DNA from: an uncultured Pseudomonadales bacterium
GTDB taxonomy: Bacteria; Pseudomonadota; Gammaproteobacteria; Pseudomonadales; Azotimanducaceae
Length of the DNA: 64,000 bases
Assembly (NCBI GenBank): GCA_951813295.1
Contig: CATOTI010000002.1
Coordinates: 1,922,001 to 1,986,000 of the forward strand
Direction: 5' to 3'
Shown: piece after piece, positions 16,260-25,972 of the stretch
How the letters are laid out: the number at the start of each line of letters is the position of its first letter
How positions within the stretch are numbered: position 1 is the first letter of the stretch
Translations under genes and position numbers: made by a program
The notes under the pieces: generated by a model
The model's database searches: none
What the model was told of the DNA's origin: nothing
Seen by the model: the letters and a program-made list of their open reading frames with translations, nothing else

Positions 16260-16754
16260 ATGCCGAGAATGAAAGACGACGTGCTGGCCGATTTCCTGTT
16301 GGCACCGCACGTGGGTGTCATCGCCACCCTTCGGCGCGACGGCCGACCGTATACGGTGCCCGTCTGGTGGCTGCACGACGACGGCGTTTTCTGGCTCACC
16401 GGCACGACGAACCGAATCTGGTGCCGACAGCTCAAGGAAGATCCTCGTTGTTCGCTCTGCATCGAGGCGATGGCGCCGGTGGCCGGACACGTCGAAGTCG
16501 ACGGCGATGCCGAAACCCTCGAGCTTCCCGACTTCGATATCTGGCCGATCAGCCGTCGACTTGCGGAGAAATACGTCGGTCGTGTCGACCCTGGGAACGC
16601 CGCGGCGGTCGATCGATTCTTTGCCAACATGCAGACCGAACCGCGCATGCTCTTCCGTCTGACGCCCGTCGTCTGGCGTGCGATCGACATGCGCGTCTAC
16701 CGAGGCAAACGCGCGGACCGTGAGTATCAGGCGGAATCGAGCGACCAGGCGTAG
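16260..16754 (+). CDS. Pyridoxamine 5'-phosphate oxidase-like (split-barrel) flavin protein
   Basis: A 164-aa protein. ATG 16260 has GGGAGAGG upstream; the longer open frame has no family sequence. FLLAPHVGVIATLRRDGRPY, then TVPVWWLHDDGVFWLTG, followed by a second strand pair CSLCIEAMAPVAGHVEVDG, is typical of the F420/FMN-binding split-barrel family. Such proteins reduce small substrates with F420 or FMN, or bind haem. The cofactor is not decided by the sequence. The end overlaps the converging GNAT gene by 28 bases. Confidence 0.85.
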   Translation: MPRMKDDVLADFLLAPHVGVIATLRRDGRPYTVPVWWLHDDGVFWLTGTTNRIWCRQLKEDPRCSLCIEAMAPVAGHVEVDGDAETLELPDFDIWPISRRLAEKYVGRVDPGNAAAVDRFFANMQTEPRMLFRLTPVVWRAIDMRVYRGKRADREYQAESSDQA

Positions 16755-17236
16755 ACGGTCTCCGGTCCGTCTTCGTTGATACGTTGTCCCACCTCGGATC
16801 CGCCGATCCGCTCGTAGAAGTCGCGTGCGGGGCGGTTTGTTTCGAGAACGGCGATATGCAGCGTGGCGATGCCGAGTCGTGCGTAGTGGGCCATGAGCTC
16901 GTCCGCGAGGCGGCGACCGATGCCTCTGCCCTGACAGTCGACGTTGACATAGAGCACGTAGATTTCGGCAAGCTCGGCATCGATGCGGTGACTGGCGCCC
17001 ACGCCGACGACCTCGTCATCGAGTGCCGCGAGCAGGATAAGGTCCTCGTCGCCGAGGTCGCGTAGCGTGCGCCGCCAACCGGCGGCCGAGTCGTCGTGTC
17101 CCCAGTTCGCCAAACGCTCCGCATAGACGGTCTCGTCGACCTGGCCGCGGTGAGCAGCGAACCACGTATCGACGACCACGCGCGCCATGGCGTCCGTGTC
17201 GCCCGCTGCGGCTCTTCTGATCGTGATCGCAGCCAC
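16727..17236 (-). CDS. GNAT-family N-acetyltransferase
   Basis: A protein of about 169 aa. GTG 17236 is taken as the start because TIRRAAAGDTDAMARVV, the usual first strand, follows directly; a frame reaching back to 17515 contains no family sequence. IYVLYVNVDCQGRGIGRRLA near residue 95 holds the acetyl-CoA pyrophosphate loop (Q/RxxGxG/A), and AVLETNRPARDFYERIGG is the conserved end of the fold. It transfers acetyl groups to amines, substrate unknown. The start lies 12 bases after the stop of the redoxin selenoprotein gene, suggesting co-transcription. Confidence 0.85.
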   Translation of the reverse strand: MAAITIRRAAAGDTDAMARVVVDTWFAAHRGQVDETVYAERLANWGHDDSAAGWRRTLRDLGDEDLILLAALDDEVVGVGASHRIDAELAEIYVLYVNVDCQGRGIGRRLADELMAHYARLGIATLHIAVLETNRPARDFYERIGGSEVGQRINEDGPETVYAWSLDSA

Positions 17237-17247
17237 GAGCGTTCCGG

Positions 17248-18351
17248 TCAGAACGGATCCGGTTCGTTCTGGAACTGCCGGTGGATTTCCAGCAAGCCCG
17301 GGGTCAGCGCGATGAGCCACAGCAGAAATGCGGCACCGACCCAGGCGACAGGCAATGCGACGAGTGCCGCGATCCAGGCCGCGACGAAGATATAAATCCG
17401 CCGCATCGCATGCCGGGGTCGTAGCGACGGCGGGTCGTCGGGGCGGCCGAGCGGGAAGGCCTTCGGTCGGAGAAACCAACCGTGCGCCGTCATGATCATG
17501 ATGAAACGGAACCACGACACGTCTTTGGTCGCGAGTACGGGGTCACGATCGAAATCAGCATCGCCTTCGGCCTGGAGTGCCGTTTTGACGTGGCGCCACG
17601 TGTACTTCGCCTCGGGGCGAGCGCCGGCGCCGCTCATGTTCTTGTGGCTCGGCACGCAGCGCCAGCGATAGAGAATTCGCTCGTCGCGGGCGAGCGCGAT
17701 GACGGCGGGCTGGTAATAGCCGTTGGGATGTGACGCCCACGAACGGTTGCGCAGGTGGCCAGCGTCTTCGTTAACGAAGACGTCGACCATGTTCTTTTCC
17801 GACAACACGTCGCGGATCTCGAGGTGCGGGTCGCCGATCGCGAGGAAGCCGATTTCCCAATCTTCTTCGGCCTCGACGGCCAGCGAATGCGGCTCGCTCG
17901 TGATCGCGAAGACCTCGCCGCCCGCCGCGCGAATCTCGTCGATGACACCTTCATTAACGTAGCTTCGTAACTCGAAGCGGCAAGGGGGTCACCAGCGACC
18001 GCGATAGAAGAGCAGCAGGATGAAATCGAATTTGTCGAGTTGCTCACTTAGCCATGTACGTCGCAAACCGGGCGGCGGGTCGAGCAGCGGTGGAACGATG
18101 GCGCCCGGTGCCGGGACGCGGTCGAACGAATAGCCTTCGTCGCCGGTCTGGATGCGTACCTGTTGGCGCGCGCAGATCTCGCCGTCGCACATCACCAGCC
18201 CAAGCTCGAAGGGTTCGACCCCGATGGGTTCGCCCGGGACATCCGCGAGGCCCGTGAGTTCGAAGGTTGCGCCGTCCTCGGCGTTGAGCCACGCGATGGC
18301 CGCGTTCGCCGGCGCGACGAGATCGCTTCGGATGTCGGTCGCGGTTTGCAT
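17248..18351 (-). CDS. Probable selenoprotein: AhpC/TSA-like redoxin with in-frame TGA and C-terminal membrane anchor
   Basis: Two open frames on the minus strand (18351-17992 and 17988-17248) are exactly in phase and separated only by TGA 17991-17989. Reading TGA as selenocysteine (U) gives a 367-aa protein. Its active site becomes LLLFYRGRW-U-PPCRFEL, which lines up with the RGxWCPxC motif of peroxiredoxin-like AhpC/TSA proteins: U replaces the first cysteine and the second is kept (near residues 121-124). Redoxin sequence continues across the stop (GGEVFAITSEPHS, FLAIGDPHLEIRDVL). Residues about 310-350 hold two hydrophobic helices. A SECIS-like hairpin follows the TGA. A nonsense-mutated Cys gene is the alternative, but decay would not predict the hairpin or the exact site. 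Confidence 0.8.
17962..17991 (-). promoter_or_regulatory. Candidate bacterial SECIS element downstream of the UGA
   Basis: On the minus strand, 10 bases after TGA (17991-17989), GCTTCG (17978-17973) pairs perfectly with CGAAGC (17967-17962) around the five-base loop AGTTA (17972-17968). The loop has G at position two followed by U, and begins 16 bases after the UGA. Bacterial SECIS elements, read by SelB, are short hairpins just 3' of the codon with a G among the first two loop bases. This hairpin satisfies that description. It is inside the coding sequence, as expected in bacteria. Confidence 0.7.
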
Positions 18352-18408
18352 GTCAGGCCTGTTTCGAAGAAACCTCGACCTTACTGGTGCCCTTCTTGGT
18401 TGGGCAAA

Positions 18409-18948
18409 TCAGGTTGTGGTCGGGTGGTCCTTTTTAAAGAAGAAGTCAGTATCGAGCACGGGCGCGTCTTCGATCGACATGACGGCCTCACGAAATCCCG
18501 CGGGAAAGGTCAGTGCTTCGTCCTCCCAGAGCCGCCGCCATGCGGCGTTGCCCTCGATTAGTCCGCGCAGAATCCGGAATTGCAGAGTGGTCGATTCGTC
18601 AAAGCCGATGCCCGTTTCTCGATTGACCCATTGACTTTGAATGGCGAGCGCCAGCGAAAGCATGAAGTTGCGCATGGCGTACCACTGCAAGTCGTCGATC
18701 GACTCCCCGTTGTCGTACGCGACCATGTTCTCGACGATTTTTCGGATCTCGGGGTCCCGGGCCGCCTCGAAGGTATAGTTCGCGATGAACAGTTCCACGT
18801 CGCGGGTTGATTGTGCGGTCACCGCTTTACGGTTGTCGTCGATGAGCTTCGAGTTCTGGCGGATCTGCACCGTGAGATAGATGAGCGTCAGTATCACGCC
18901 CAGGGCGCCAGCCGCCTCGGCGAGCGCGCCCACCATGTCCCAGTTCAT
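18409..18948 (-). CDS. Membrane-anchored protein of unknown function
   Basis: A 179-aa protein. One N-terminal membrane helix (GALAEAAGALGVILTLIYLTVQI, about residues 6-28) is followed by a polar segment and a helical soluble domain rich in Trp, Arg and Glu, with no catalytic motif I recognise. Such one-helix proteins are widespread in marine proteobacteria and have no assigned function. A decayed relative lies at 28835-29400, so the family has at least two copies here. It starts 57 bases upstream of the redoxin gene and 10 bases after the NIPSNAP gene on the same strand. Confidence 0.7.
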   Translation of the reverse strand: MNWDMVGALAEAAGALGVILTLIYLTVQIRQNSKLIDDNRKAVTAQSTRDVELFIANYTFEAARDPEIRKIVENMVAYDNGESIDDLQWYAMRNFMLSLALAIQSQWVNRETGIGFDESTTLQFRILRGLIEGNAAWRRLWEDEALTFPAGFREAVMSIEDAPVLDTDFFFKKDHPTTT

Positions 18949-18958
18949 CGGATCGGAC

Positions 18959-19294
18959 CTAGATCGCGTCCGCGAATTTGATTTCGGTCCTGAGGTAATG
19001 CTCGAACCCGGGGTTTCCCTTGAAGATCTCCTTCCACTCGTTTGTATCGAAGACGGTCGCCATCTTGTCGTGGCGGGTTTCGATGTCGGGCCAACGGATG
19101 ATCCAGGTCACCGTCGCGCTGCCGAGTTCGTCGAGGGGTTTGCCCGCCACCTGGTTCGGTTCGTCGTTCGATATCCAGAAGCCGACGAGGTCGACGTTGG
19201 CGCGGATGTAGTCGAGCGCGCCGCCTTCCGCCCAGGCGCGGTATTCCTTCATGAGGGTCGGTTCGTAAAAGTAGTTGCGGATCTCGTAGATCAT
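18959..19294 (-). CDS. NIPSNAP-family protein
   Basis: A 111-aa protein. It begins MIYEIRNYFYEPTLMKEYRAWAE and contains GFWISNDEPNQV, then VTWIIRWPDIETRHDKMATV, the ferredoxin-like strand pattern of NIPSNAP and dimeric alpha-beta barrel proteins. Bacterial members are often encoded with oxygenases or lipid-catabolism enzymes, but their activity is poorly known. It is about the length of a single domain. It lies 10 bases from the preceding one-helix membrane protein gene and 27 bases after the GH105-like gene, all on the minus strand. Confidence 0.85.
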   Translation of the reverse strand: MIYEIRNYFYEPTLMKEYRAWAEGGALDYIRANVDLVGFWISNDEPNQVAGKPLDELGSATVTWIIRWPDIETRHDKMATVFDTNEWKEIFKGNPGFEHYLRTEIKFADAI

Positions 19295-19321
19295 CGATTC
19301 TTCTCCATCGATCGGGCGTCG

Positions 19322-20254
19322 TCAGTCGAGCAATGCCATTTCAGTCGCGAACCATAACGCCATCGCGCCGCCACGGGCATCGACGCCGGTGGTGAACGGC
19401 CGGTCGACGTAGGCATCTAGGGAGTCGAGCGGTCCCGTGCCGACGCAGACCTGATCCAGTTCGCCACTGGCGCCCGTCCTTTCGGCGATGCCGGCGAAGG
19501 CGCGCTCGGCGACGGCGAGAAAACTTCGATCGAGAATCCCGCGGCTGAGCCCCCGGGCGATCGCGTAGCCGATCATGCTGGTCGCCGAGTGCTCGAGGTA
19601 GGTCGACGGATCATCGATCAGTTGGTGCCAGAGGCCCGATTCGTCCTGGTAGCGGACCAGTGCTTCGAGGTGGCGGATGTGCGTTGCCTCGATCTCGGGC
19701 GCGTCGATGTAGGTGAGCGCTTCGGCGAATCCCAGTGCCGCGAATGCGTTGCCGCGGCCCCAGAAAAAAGGACTCGCGTGGCAATGCCAGAAAAGGCCGT
19801 TGTCCTGCTGCGTGTCGACATTGCCGAGGAACTCGGTGAGCCGTTCGGCCAATTGATCGACGTGTGTCAGGGCCCAGGCCCTGCCCAGAAGCGTGCCGCC
19901 GAAGAAGAAGTCCTCCACTCGAACATCGGGGTCGGGGGTAAACCGTTGCGCCTGCGAAAGCACGAGGTTCTGGTGGCGATTGTCGTTCGTCACGCGCGCC
20001 AGTTCGTCGCCGAAACAGGCCGCGGCGAGACACGGTGCCGCGCTCGGTACGGAATACGGATCGGCGACGATGGGCTCGGCGATTTCGGCGATGTTTGTCG
20101 CCACCGCCTCGCTCGTCCCGTCGATTGCGGCCAGTCGCAGGCGACCCGCGAAGGCGACGCCGGAGGGATAGGTCAACGGCTCGTCGAGCGCGTGCCCGTA
20201 GACGTTCGCGAGTTGGCGGGCGAGCTGGTGGGCGCTCTCGGATCGTTCGCTCAT
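19322..20254 (-). CDS. Glycoside hydrolase family 105/88-like protein
   Basis: A 310-aa (alpha/alpha)6-barrel protein. ATG 20254 with AGGACC upstream was chosen over an earlier ATG at 20332. FFWGRGNAFAALGFAEAL near residue 167 and GLWHQLIDDPSTYLEHSATS near residue 210 are the two best family signatures, known from unsaturated rhamnogalacturonyl and glucuronyl hydrolases. Those enzymes hydrate the 4,5-unsaturated uronic sugar left by polysaccharide lyases. No lyase is next to it and no signal peptide is visible, so a cytoplasmic role on short oligosaccharides is likely. Confidence 0.75.
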   Translation of the reverse strand: MSERSESAHQLARQLANVYGHALDEPLTYPSGVAFAGRLRLAAIDGTSEAVATNIAEIAEPIVADPYSVPSAAPCLAAACFGDELARVTNDNRHQNLVLSQAQRFTPDPDVRVEDFFFGGTLLGRAWALTHVDQLAERLTEFLGNVDTQQDNGLFWHCHASPFFWGRGNAFAALGFAEALTYIDAPEIEATHIRHLEALVRYQDESGLWHQLIDDPSTYLEHSATSMIGYAIARGLSRGILDRSFLAVAERAFAGIAERTGASGELDQVCVGTGPLDSLDAYVDRPFTTGVDARGGAMALWFATEMALLD

Positions 20255-20340
20255 GGTCCTGACCTTGTAAAAAAACGTTGGTATCGCGGGCGATTGGCGA
20301 CAACCTATGATGCGGTGCTCACTCAAGGTCAAGAGCCGTC

Positions 20341-21285
20341 ATGCTGACTCCCGATGATGTCGAGAGGTATCGCGAGACCGGGTATTTAGTCGTCGCGGAT
20401 GTTCTGGAAAGAGAAACGCTTGCGGAGCTCAAGCGCGTTACCGACGAAATCGTCGCGGGTGCGGCGGGCATTACAGAGCACACCGACGTGCTCGATCTGG
20501 AGCCTACCCATACCCCGGCCGAGCCGCGTGTGCGGCGGATCAAACGACCGCATCTGGCGCATCCCTTTTTCCGCGACCTGGCTGGTCATGCGGGGATCAT
20601 GGCGGTCCTCGAGCCGTTAATCGGTCCCGATATCCGGTTGCGGGCGGGTGGCAAGGTGAACATGAAGTCGCCCGGCTACGGCGCACCGGTCGAGTGGCAC
20701 CAGGACTGGGCGTTTTACCCCCACACCAACGCGGACGTACTGGCCGTCGGCATCCTGCTCGACGACATGACCGCCGACAACGGCCCGGTGATGTTCCTGC
20801 CCGGTTCACACCGGGGCGATGTTTATGATCACCATAGCTACGACCACGACGGCGCATCGCCGCTGGGTGCCTTCTGCGGCGCGATCAACCTCGACAAGCA
20901 TCCGATCGATCTCTCGTCGGCGTGTGAGGTTTACGGCACGGCGGGGTCGATCACGGTGCATGACGCCCGTCTCGTGCATGGCTCGGCCATGAACCGCTCC
21001 GATGCCCCCCGCCGGATTCTGTTTTACGAGTACGCGGCGGCTGACGCGTGGCCGTTGGCGGGCGTCGAATCCATGCGGGATTTCGAAGAGTTCAACGGCC
21101 GCATCGTGCACGGTGAGCCGACGCTCGAACCGCGGGTCGAGCCGGTCCCGGTGCGCATGCCCCTACCGATCGCGAAGTTCCAGGGCTCGATCTACGAGAA
21201 CCAGCGCACGCTCGATACCAGTTTTTTCAATCACGACCCTGATCGGCGCGACGCGCCGATGATGAACGAGGAGGTCAGCCGGTGA
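20341..21285 (+). CDS. Phytanoyl-CoA dioxygenase family protein
   Basis: A 314-aa Fe(II)/2-oxoglutarate oxygenase. The iron-binding HxD is in VEWHQDWAFYPH (near residue 120) and the distal histidine in TVHDARLVHGSAMNRSD (about residue 213), followed by the arginine that holds 2-oxoglutarate. VMFLPGSHRG is also typical. It hydroxylates an alkyl or natural-product substrate. Its end overlaps the esterase gene by four bases (GTGA), so the two are translated together and may act on the same compound. Confidence 0.9.
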   Translation: MLTPDDVERYRETGYLVVADVLERETLAELKRVTDEIVAGAAGITEHTDVLDLEPTHTPAEPRVRRIKRPHLAHPFFRDLAGHAGIMAVLEPLIGPDIRLRAGGKVNMKSPGYGAPVEWHQDWAFYPHTNADVLAVGILLDDMTADNGPVMFLPGSHRGDVYDHHSYDHDGASPLGAFCGAINLDKHPIDLSSACEVYGTAGSITVHDARLVHGSAMNRSDAPRRILFYEYAAADAWPLAGVESMRDFEEFNGRIVHGEPTLEPRVEPVPVRMPLPIAKFQGSIYENQRTLDTSFFNHDPDRRDAPMMNEEVSR

Positions 21286-22802
21286 GCCATCCATCCGTCG
21301 AAACCGTTGTCGCCGAGACAAAGCTCGGGTCGCTGCGCGGTCGCAAGAGTTCGCGCGGACTCGTATTCCGTGGCATCCGGTATGCCAAAGCGCCCACCGG
21401 TGAGCGCCGGTTCCGCCCGCCCGAAGGCGTCGATCCATGGGACGGTGAATACGACGCCACGCAATACGGCGCGTCGGCACCGCAACCGGCTGCCATGGGT
21501 GAGGTGCCGATGGCGCCGGAGCCGATGGACGAGGACTGCCTCTTCCTCAACATCACGACGCCGGCGGTCGACGACGCACGACGACCAGTGCTCTTCTGGA
21601 TTCATGGCGGCGGGTATGTGACCGGTTCGGGGCGTGTCTACAACGGCGGCGCCTTCACGGCTGAGCATGATGTGGTGGTCGTCACGATCAACTATCGAAT
21701 GGGCGCGCTCGGATTCATGCACGTCGGCCATCTGGACGAATCGCTGCCCGCGTCGGTGAACAACGGCATCCTCGATCAGATCTGCGCGCTCGAATGGACA
21801 CGTGATCACATCGACTCGTTCGGCGGCGATCCCGACAACGTTCTCGTGTTCGGCGAGTCGGCCGGCGGCACGTCGACGGCCTGCATTCTGGGCGCGCCAC
21901 GAGCCGACGGGCTCTATCACAAAGCCGTGCTGCACAGTCCGCATGCCGACTTGATCGAGGTGGGCCCCGGCCATGAAGCGTTTGCGAACCGCTGCATCGA
22001 ACGTCTCGGTGGTGACCCATCGACTAATGGCATGGCTACGCTAAGGGCTGCCAGCGTCGAAGACTTGATCGCCCTGAACGATCCGGATCCGGAGAAAACG
22101 TTTACGCCGAGCCTGGCCCTACGCACGGCGGAGTCGGTGGGTTTTTCACCGGCCATCGACGGTGAACTCATTCCTCGCGCCATTGCCGATACCGTGCGTT
22201 CGCGAGGCTCGGCCAACGTGCCGATCATGGGGGGCGGGTGCCGCCACGAGGGCACGCTCTTCTCGAACATCGTCGGGCGTAAAGACGCCGACGAGGCGCA
22301 AGCGATCCGGATTTTTGCCGAATCGGGCGTCGATGGTGAGCGTGCCATGGCGGTCTACGAGGCGTTCGCGCCGGGTTCCACGCCGAACGAGAAACTCGTC
22401 TACGCGCTCGCCGATACGATGTTCCGAAACTCGACCGTGCGCATTCTGGATGCGGCGGCTCAGGCTGGCGGCGATGTCTTCTCCTGGATGTGCGCCTACG
22501 AGAATCCCGACGACACGTTGGGTTTTCGCGCAACCCACGCCATCGAGCTTCCGTTTATCTGGAATTGGATCGGCAATCCGGGCGGCGTGCCGACGATGGC
22601 GGGACCGAACGCACCGGCCGATCTCGGCGTCGCGATGCGCGCCTACTGGGTGGCGTTCGCGAAGGACGGTGCCCCGCGAGCGGCGGGTGAGCCCGACTGG
22701 CCACGCTATGCCACGACCTCCCGGTCAACGCTCATTCTCGATACCGAGAGGAGCATTCAAAATGACTATGACGGTGAAGTACGGCGTTTCTGGTTCGAGT
22801 GA
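21282..22802 (+). CDS. Type-B carboxylesterase
   Basis: A 506-aa alpha/beta hydrolase. GTG 21282 overlaps the oxygenase stop. VFRGIRYAKAPTGERRFRPP, EDCLFLNI and the oxyanion-hole WIHGGGYVTGSG are followed by VLVFGESAGGTSTA (nucleophile serine near residue 195) and the acid/His region around HAIELPFIWN. No signal peptide is present at this start, so it is probably cytoplasmic. It cleaves an ester or carbamate, perhaps from the oxygenase product. It is about family length. Confidence 0.9.
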   Translation: MSHPSVETVVAETKLGSLRGRKSSRGLVFRGIRYAKAPTGERRFRPPEGVDPWDGEYDATQYGASAPQPAAMGEVPMAPEPMDEDCLFLNITTPAVDDARRPVLFWIHGGGYVTGSGRVYNGGAFTAEHDVVVVTINYRMGALGFMHVGHLDESLPASVNNGILDQICALEWTRDHIDSFGGDPDNVLVFGESAGGTSTACILGAPRADGLYHKAVLHSPHADLIEVGPGHEAFANRCIERLGGDPSTNGMATLRAASVEDLIALNDPDPEKTFTPSLALRTAESVGFSPAIDGELIPRAIADTVRSRGSANVPIMGGGCRHEGTLFSNIVGRKDADEAQAIRIFAESGVDGERAMAVYEAFAPGSTPNEKLVYALADTMFRNSTVRILDAAAQAGGDVFSWMCAYENPDDTLGFRATHAIELPFIWNWIGNPGGVPTMAGPNAPADLGVAMRAYWVAFAKDGAPRAAGEPDWPRYATTSRSTLILDTERSIQNDYDGEVRRFWFE

Positions 22803-22821
22803 GCCCGTGCTAGGCTTGAAT

Positions 22822-22840
22822 GCAAATGCAACTCATTATC
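22822..22840 (+). promoter_or_regulatory. Fur-box-like site upstream of the split-barrel gene
   Basis: The 19 bases match the classic Fur consensus (GATAATGATAATCATTATC) at 14 of 19 positions, with an intact right half TCATTATC, and the next bases (ATTTG) extend the AT-rich core. It lies 20-38 bases before ATG 22860, where a repressor would block the promoter. This suggests iron-dependent control of the next gene. Confidence 0.5.
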
Positions 22841-22859
22841 ATTTGAGGCGCGGCGAGCG

Positions 22860-23477
22860 ATGAAGAATCACATCATTGAAACGGTCGACGATCTGCACGC
22901 GGTTGTCGGCAAACCTTTCCCGGGCTTGGCGGAAAAGAACATCGACTATGTGGATGATTTCGCGAGGGATTTCATCGCCAAAAGCCCGTTTGTCGTCCTC
23001 TCGACGTCGGATGACGAGGGCCGCGTCGATGCCTCGCCCAAGGGCGACGCGCCTGGTTTCGTCAGCGTCGTCGACGATCACACGGTCGTCATTCCCGATC
23101 GGCCGGGCAACCGGCTCGCTTATGGCCACAACAACATTCTCGTGAACCCGCAGGTGGGTCTGCTTTTCTTGATTCCCGAGACCCCCGAAACGCTGCGGAT
23201 CAACGGTCGAGCGGAACTGACGACCGAACCGGGGCTGCTCGAAGCGCTTGCCGCCCGCGGCAAACCGGCCGTGCTCGCGATCCGAATCACTGTGGAAGAG
23301 TGCTTCTTTCACTGCGGCAAGGCGTTCATTCGTTCCGACCTCTGGGCGCCTGAGAAGTGGCAGGGGCGCCACCGCGTGTCGTTCGGCGAGATGTTTGCGG
23401 CACGGCGGAACCAGGACGCAGACGTCGCCGCGTCGATTGATCAGGCGATCGAGGTCGACTATCGCGACAATCTGTAG
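22860..23477 (+). CDS. Pyridoxamine 5'-phosphate oxidase-family protein (MSMEG_1061-like)
   Basis: A 205-aa protein. KSPFVVLSTSDDEGRVDASP, DAPGFVSVVDDHTVVIPDRP, GNRLAYGHNNILVNPQVGLLF and the C-terminal EECFFHCGKAFIRSDLW are the sequence pattern of the FMN-binding PPOX-type branch often annotated after MSMEG_1061. A Fur-like box is close upstream, which fits a link with iron or haem stress, since related split-barrel proteins degrade haem. That link is inference. It follows the esterase on the same strand after 57 bases and probably has its own promoter there. Confidence 0.85.
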   Translation: MKNHIIETVDDLHAVVGKPFPGLAEKNIDYVDDFARDFIAKSPFVVLSTSDDEGRVDASPKGDAPGFVSVVDDHTVVIPDRPGNRLAYGHNNILVNPQVGLLFLIPETPETLRINGRAELTTEPGLLEALAARGKPAVLAIRITVEECFFHCGKAFIRSDLWAPEKWQGRHRVSFGEMFAARRNQDADVAASIDQAIEVDYRDNL

Positions 23478-23503
23478 ACAGCCGCGCCCGGGGTTGTCGG
23501 CCC

Positions 23504-24880
23504 GTGGCTGAACGCGCCGAATCCGCGGCGCCGCGCGGTGGTCCCGGCGGCGCCAATTTTGCGTCGGGGAGCATTCCCCGCCACGTGATACGGCTCTCCG
23601 GGTTCATGGTCATGGGATTTCTCGCCATGACCATCGCGCAACTCATCGAAGCGGTTTATCTCGGGCTCGTCGGCACCGATGAACTCGCGGCGGTCGCCTT
23701 CACTTTCCCGATCGTGCTCGCCCTCGGCGCGATGACGCGGGGGATCGGTGTCGGCGCCGGCGCGGTCATTGCGCGGGCGGTGGGCGAAGGCGATCGCGAT
23801 CGTGCGAGTCGCCTGACGACGCATGCCTTGGGGCTCGTTGCGCTCTTTACGCTCATCGCTTCTGTATTCCTCGCGCTCAACTCGGCGCCGCTTTTTGCGC
23901 TTCTCGGCGCGGAGGGTGCGATTCTCGATCTCGTCACGAGCTATGTCGCGGTCTGGGCCTGGGGATTTCCGCTCTTCGGCCTCGCGATGGTGGGCTCGGG
24001 TCTCATGCGTTCGCTCGGCGATCCGGCCTTCCCCGGAATCGTCATGACAACGGGCGCGGTGCTACAGGTCATCATCGGCCCGTTTCTGATCTTCGGGTGG
24101 GTTGGCCTGCCCGCGATGGGCCTCGAAGGGGCGGCGCTCGCCTTCGTGCTGGCGCGGTCGCTCGGCTTCGTGATGACGATCTACTGGTTCTTCGTCCGCG
24201 AGAAAGTGGTCCGACTCTCGTTCTCGGGGCTGGCCGATTCGCTCCGCGCGATCCTGCACGTCGGGATTCCCGCGATGGCGACGAACCTCATCGCTCCGCT
24301 GTCGACCGCGATCACGATTCGTCTGCTCGCCGAATTCCCTTCGAGCGTGGTCGCGGGGTTCGGTGTCGCGTCGCGTATCGAGGCGGTCGTCGCGATGGTC
24401 GTCATCGGGATCAGTGCGAGTACCGGGCCGATGGTGGGTCAGAACTGGGGGGCTAAACGCTTCGATCGGGTCTTCGAGTCGCTCAAGGTCTGCTATCAGT
24501 TTTCTCTGGCGTGGGGCTTGATCGCCGCCGTGATCATGTGGGTTGGCGGTGCGTTTTTCTTAAGCCTCATCACAGACGATGCGGCGTTGATCGAAGCCGG
24601 CACGCTCTTCCTCTACATCGTGCCGATCAGCCTCGGCTTCATGGGCATGGTCAACGTCGCCAATGGCGCCTTCAACGCGCTGTCGAAACCGATGCCGCCG
24701 TTGGTGCTCTCGATCCTGCGACTCGTTGTCGTCTATATCCCGATGGCCCTCGCGTTCGCCGCGTGGTGGGGCTATGTCGGCATCTATATCGCCACCGCGC
24801 TCGCGAATGTCATCCTGGGCGTCATCGGATGGCGCTGGAACAAGCACACGCTCACGCGCGCGATGCACGCGATCGCTTGA
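23504..24880 (+). CDS. MATE-family multidrug/toxin efflux transporter
   Basis: A 458-aa inner-membrane protein with 12 hydrophobic helices in two halves. The segments LIEAVYLGLVGTDELAAVAF, the second-half SASTGPMVGQNWGAKR near residue 308 and ARAVGEGDRDRAS are typical of MATE (multi antimicrobial extrusion) exporters, which use a sodium or proton gradient. The start is GTG 23504, 26 bases after the preceding gene. It is followed by the Acr3-like arsenite exporter, so the two may form an efflux unit. The substrate is unknown. Confidence 0.9.
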   Translation: MAERAESAAPRGGPGGANFASGSIPRHVIRLSGFMVMGFLAMTIAQLIEAVYLGLVGTDELAAVAFTFPIVLALGAMTRGIGVGAGAVIARAVGEGDRDRASRLTTHALGLVALFTLIASVFLALNSAPLFALLGAEGAILDLVTSYVAVWAWGFPLFGLAMVGSGLMRSLGDPAFPGIVMTTGAVLQVIIGPFLIFGWVGLPAMGLEGAALAFVLARSLGFVMTIYWFFVREKVVRLSFSGLADSLRAILHVGIPAMATNLIAPLSTAITIRLLAEFPSSVVAGFGVASRIEAVVAMVVIGISASTGPMVGQNWGAKRFDRVFESLKVCYQFSLAWGLIAAVIMWVGGAFFLSLITDDAALIEAGTLFLYIVPISLGFMGMVNVANGAFNALSKPMPPLVLSILRLVVVYIPMALAFAAWWGYVGIYIATALANVILGVIGWRWNKHTLTRAMHAIA

Positions 24881-24925
24881 TCGTGCGCCCGATGGTCCTA
24901 CGCACGGGGAGCAAACGAACAATCC

Positions 24926-25968
<1,043 letters not shown>

Positions 25969-25972
<4 letters not shown>

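Noticed and set aside
15220..16305. A 361-codon minus-strand frame over the GMC oxidoreductase
   Set aside because: Out of phase with the real gene on the same strand and without any known motif.
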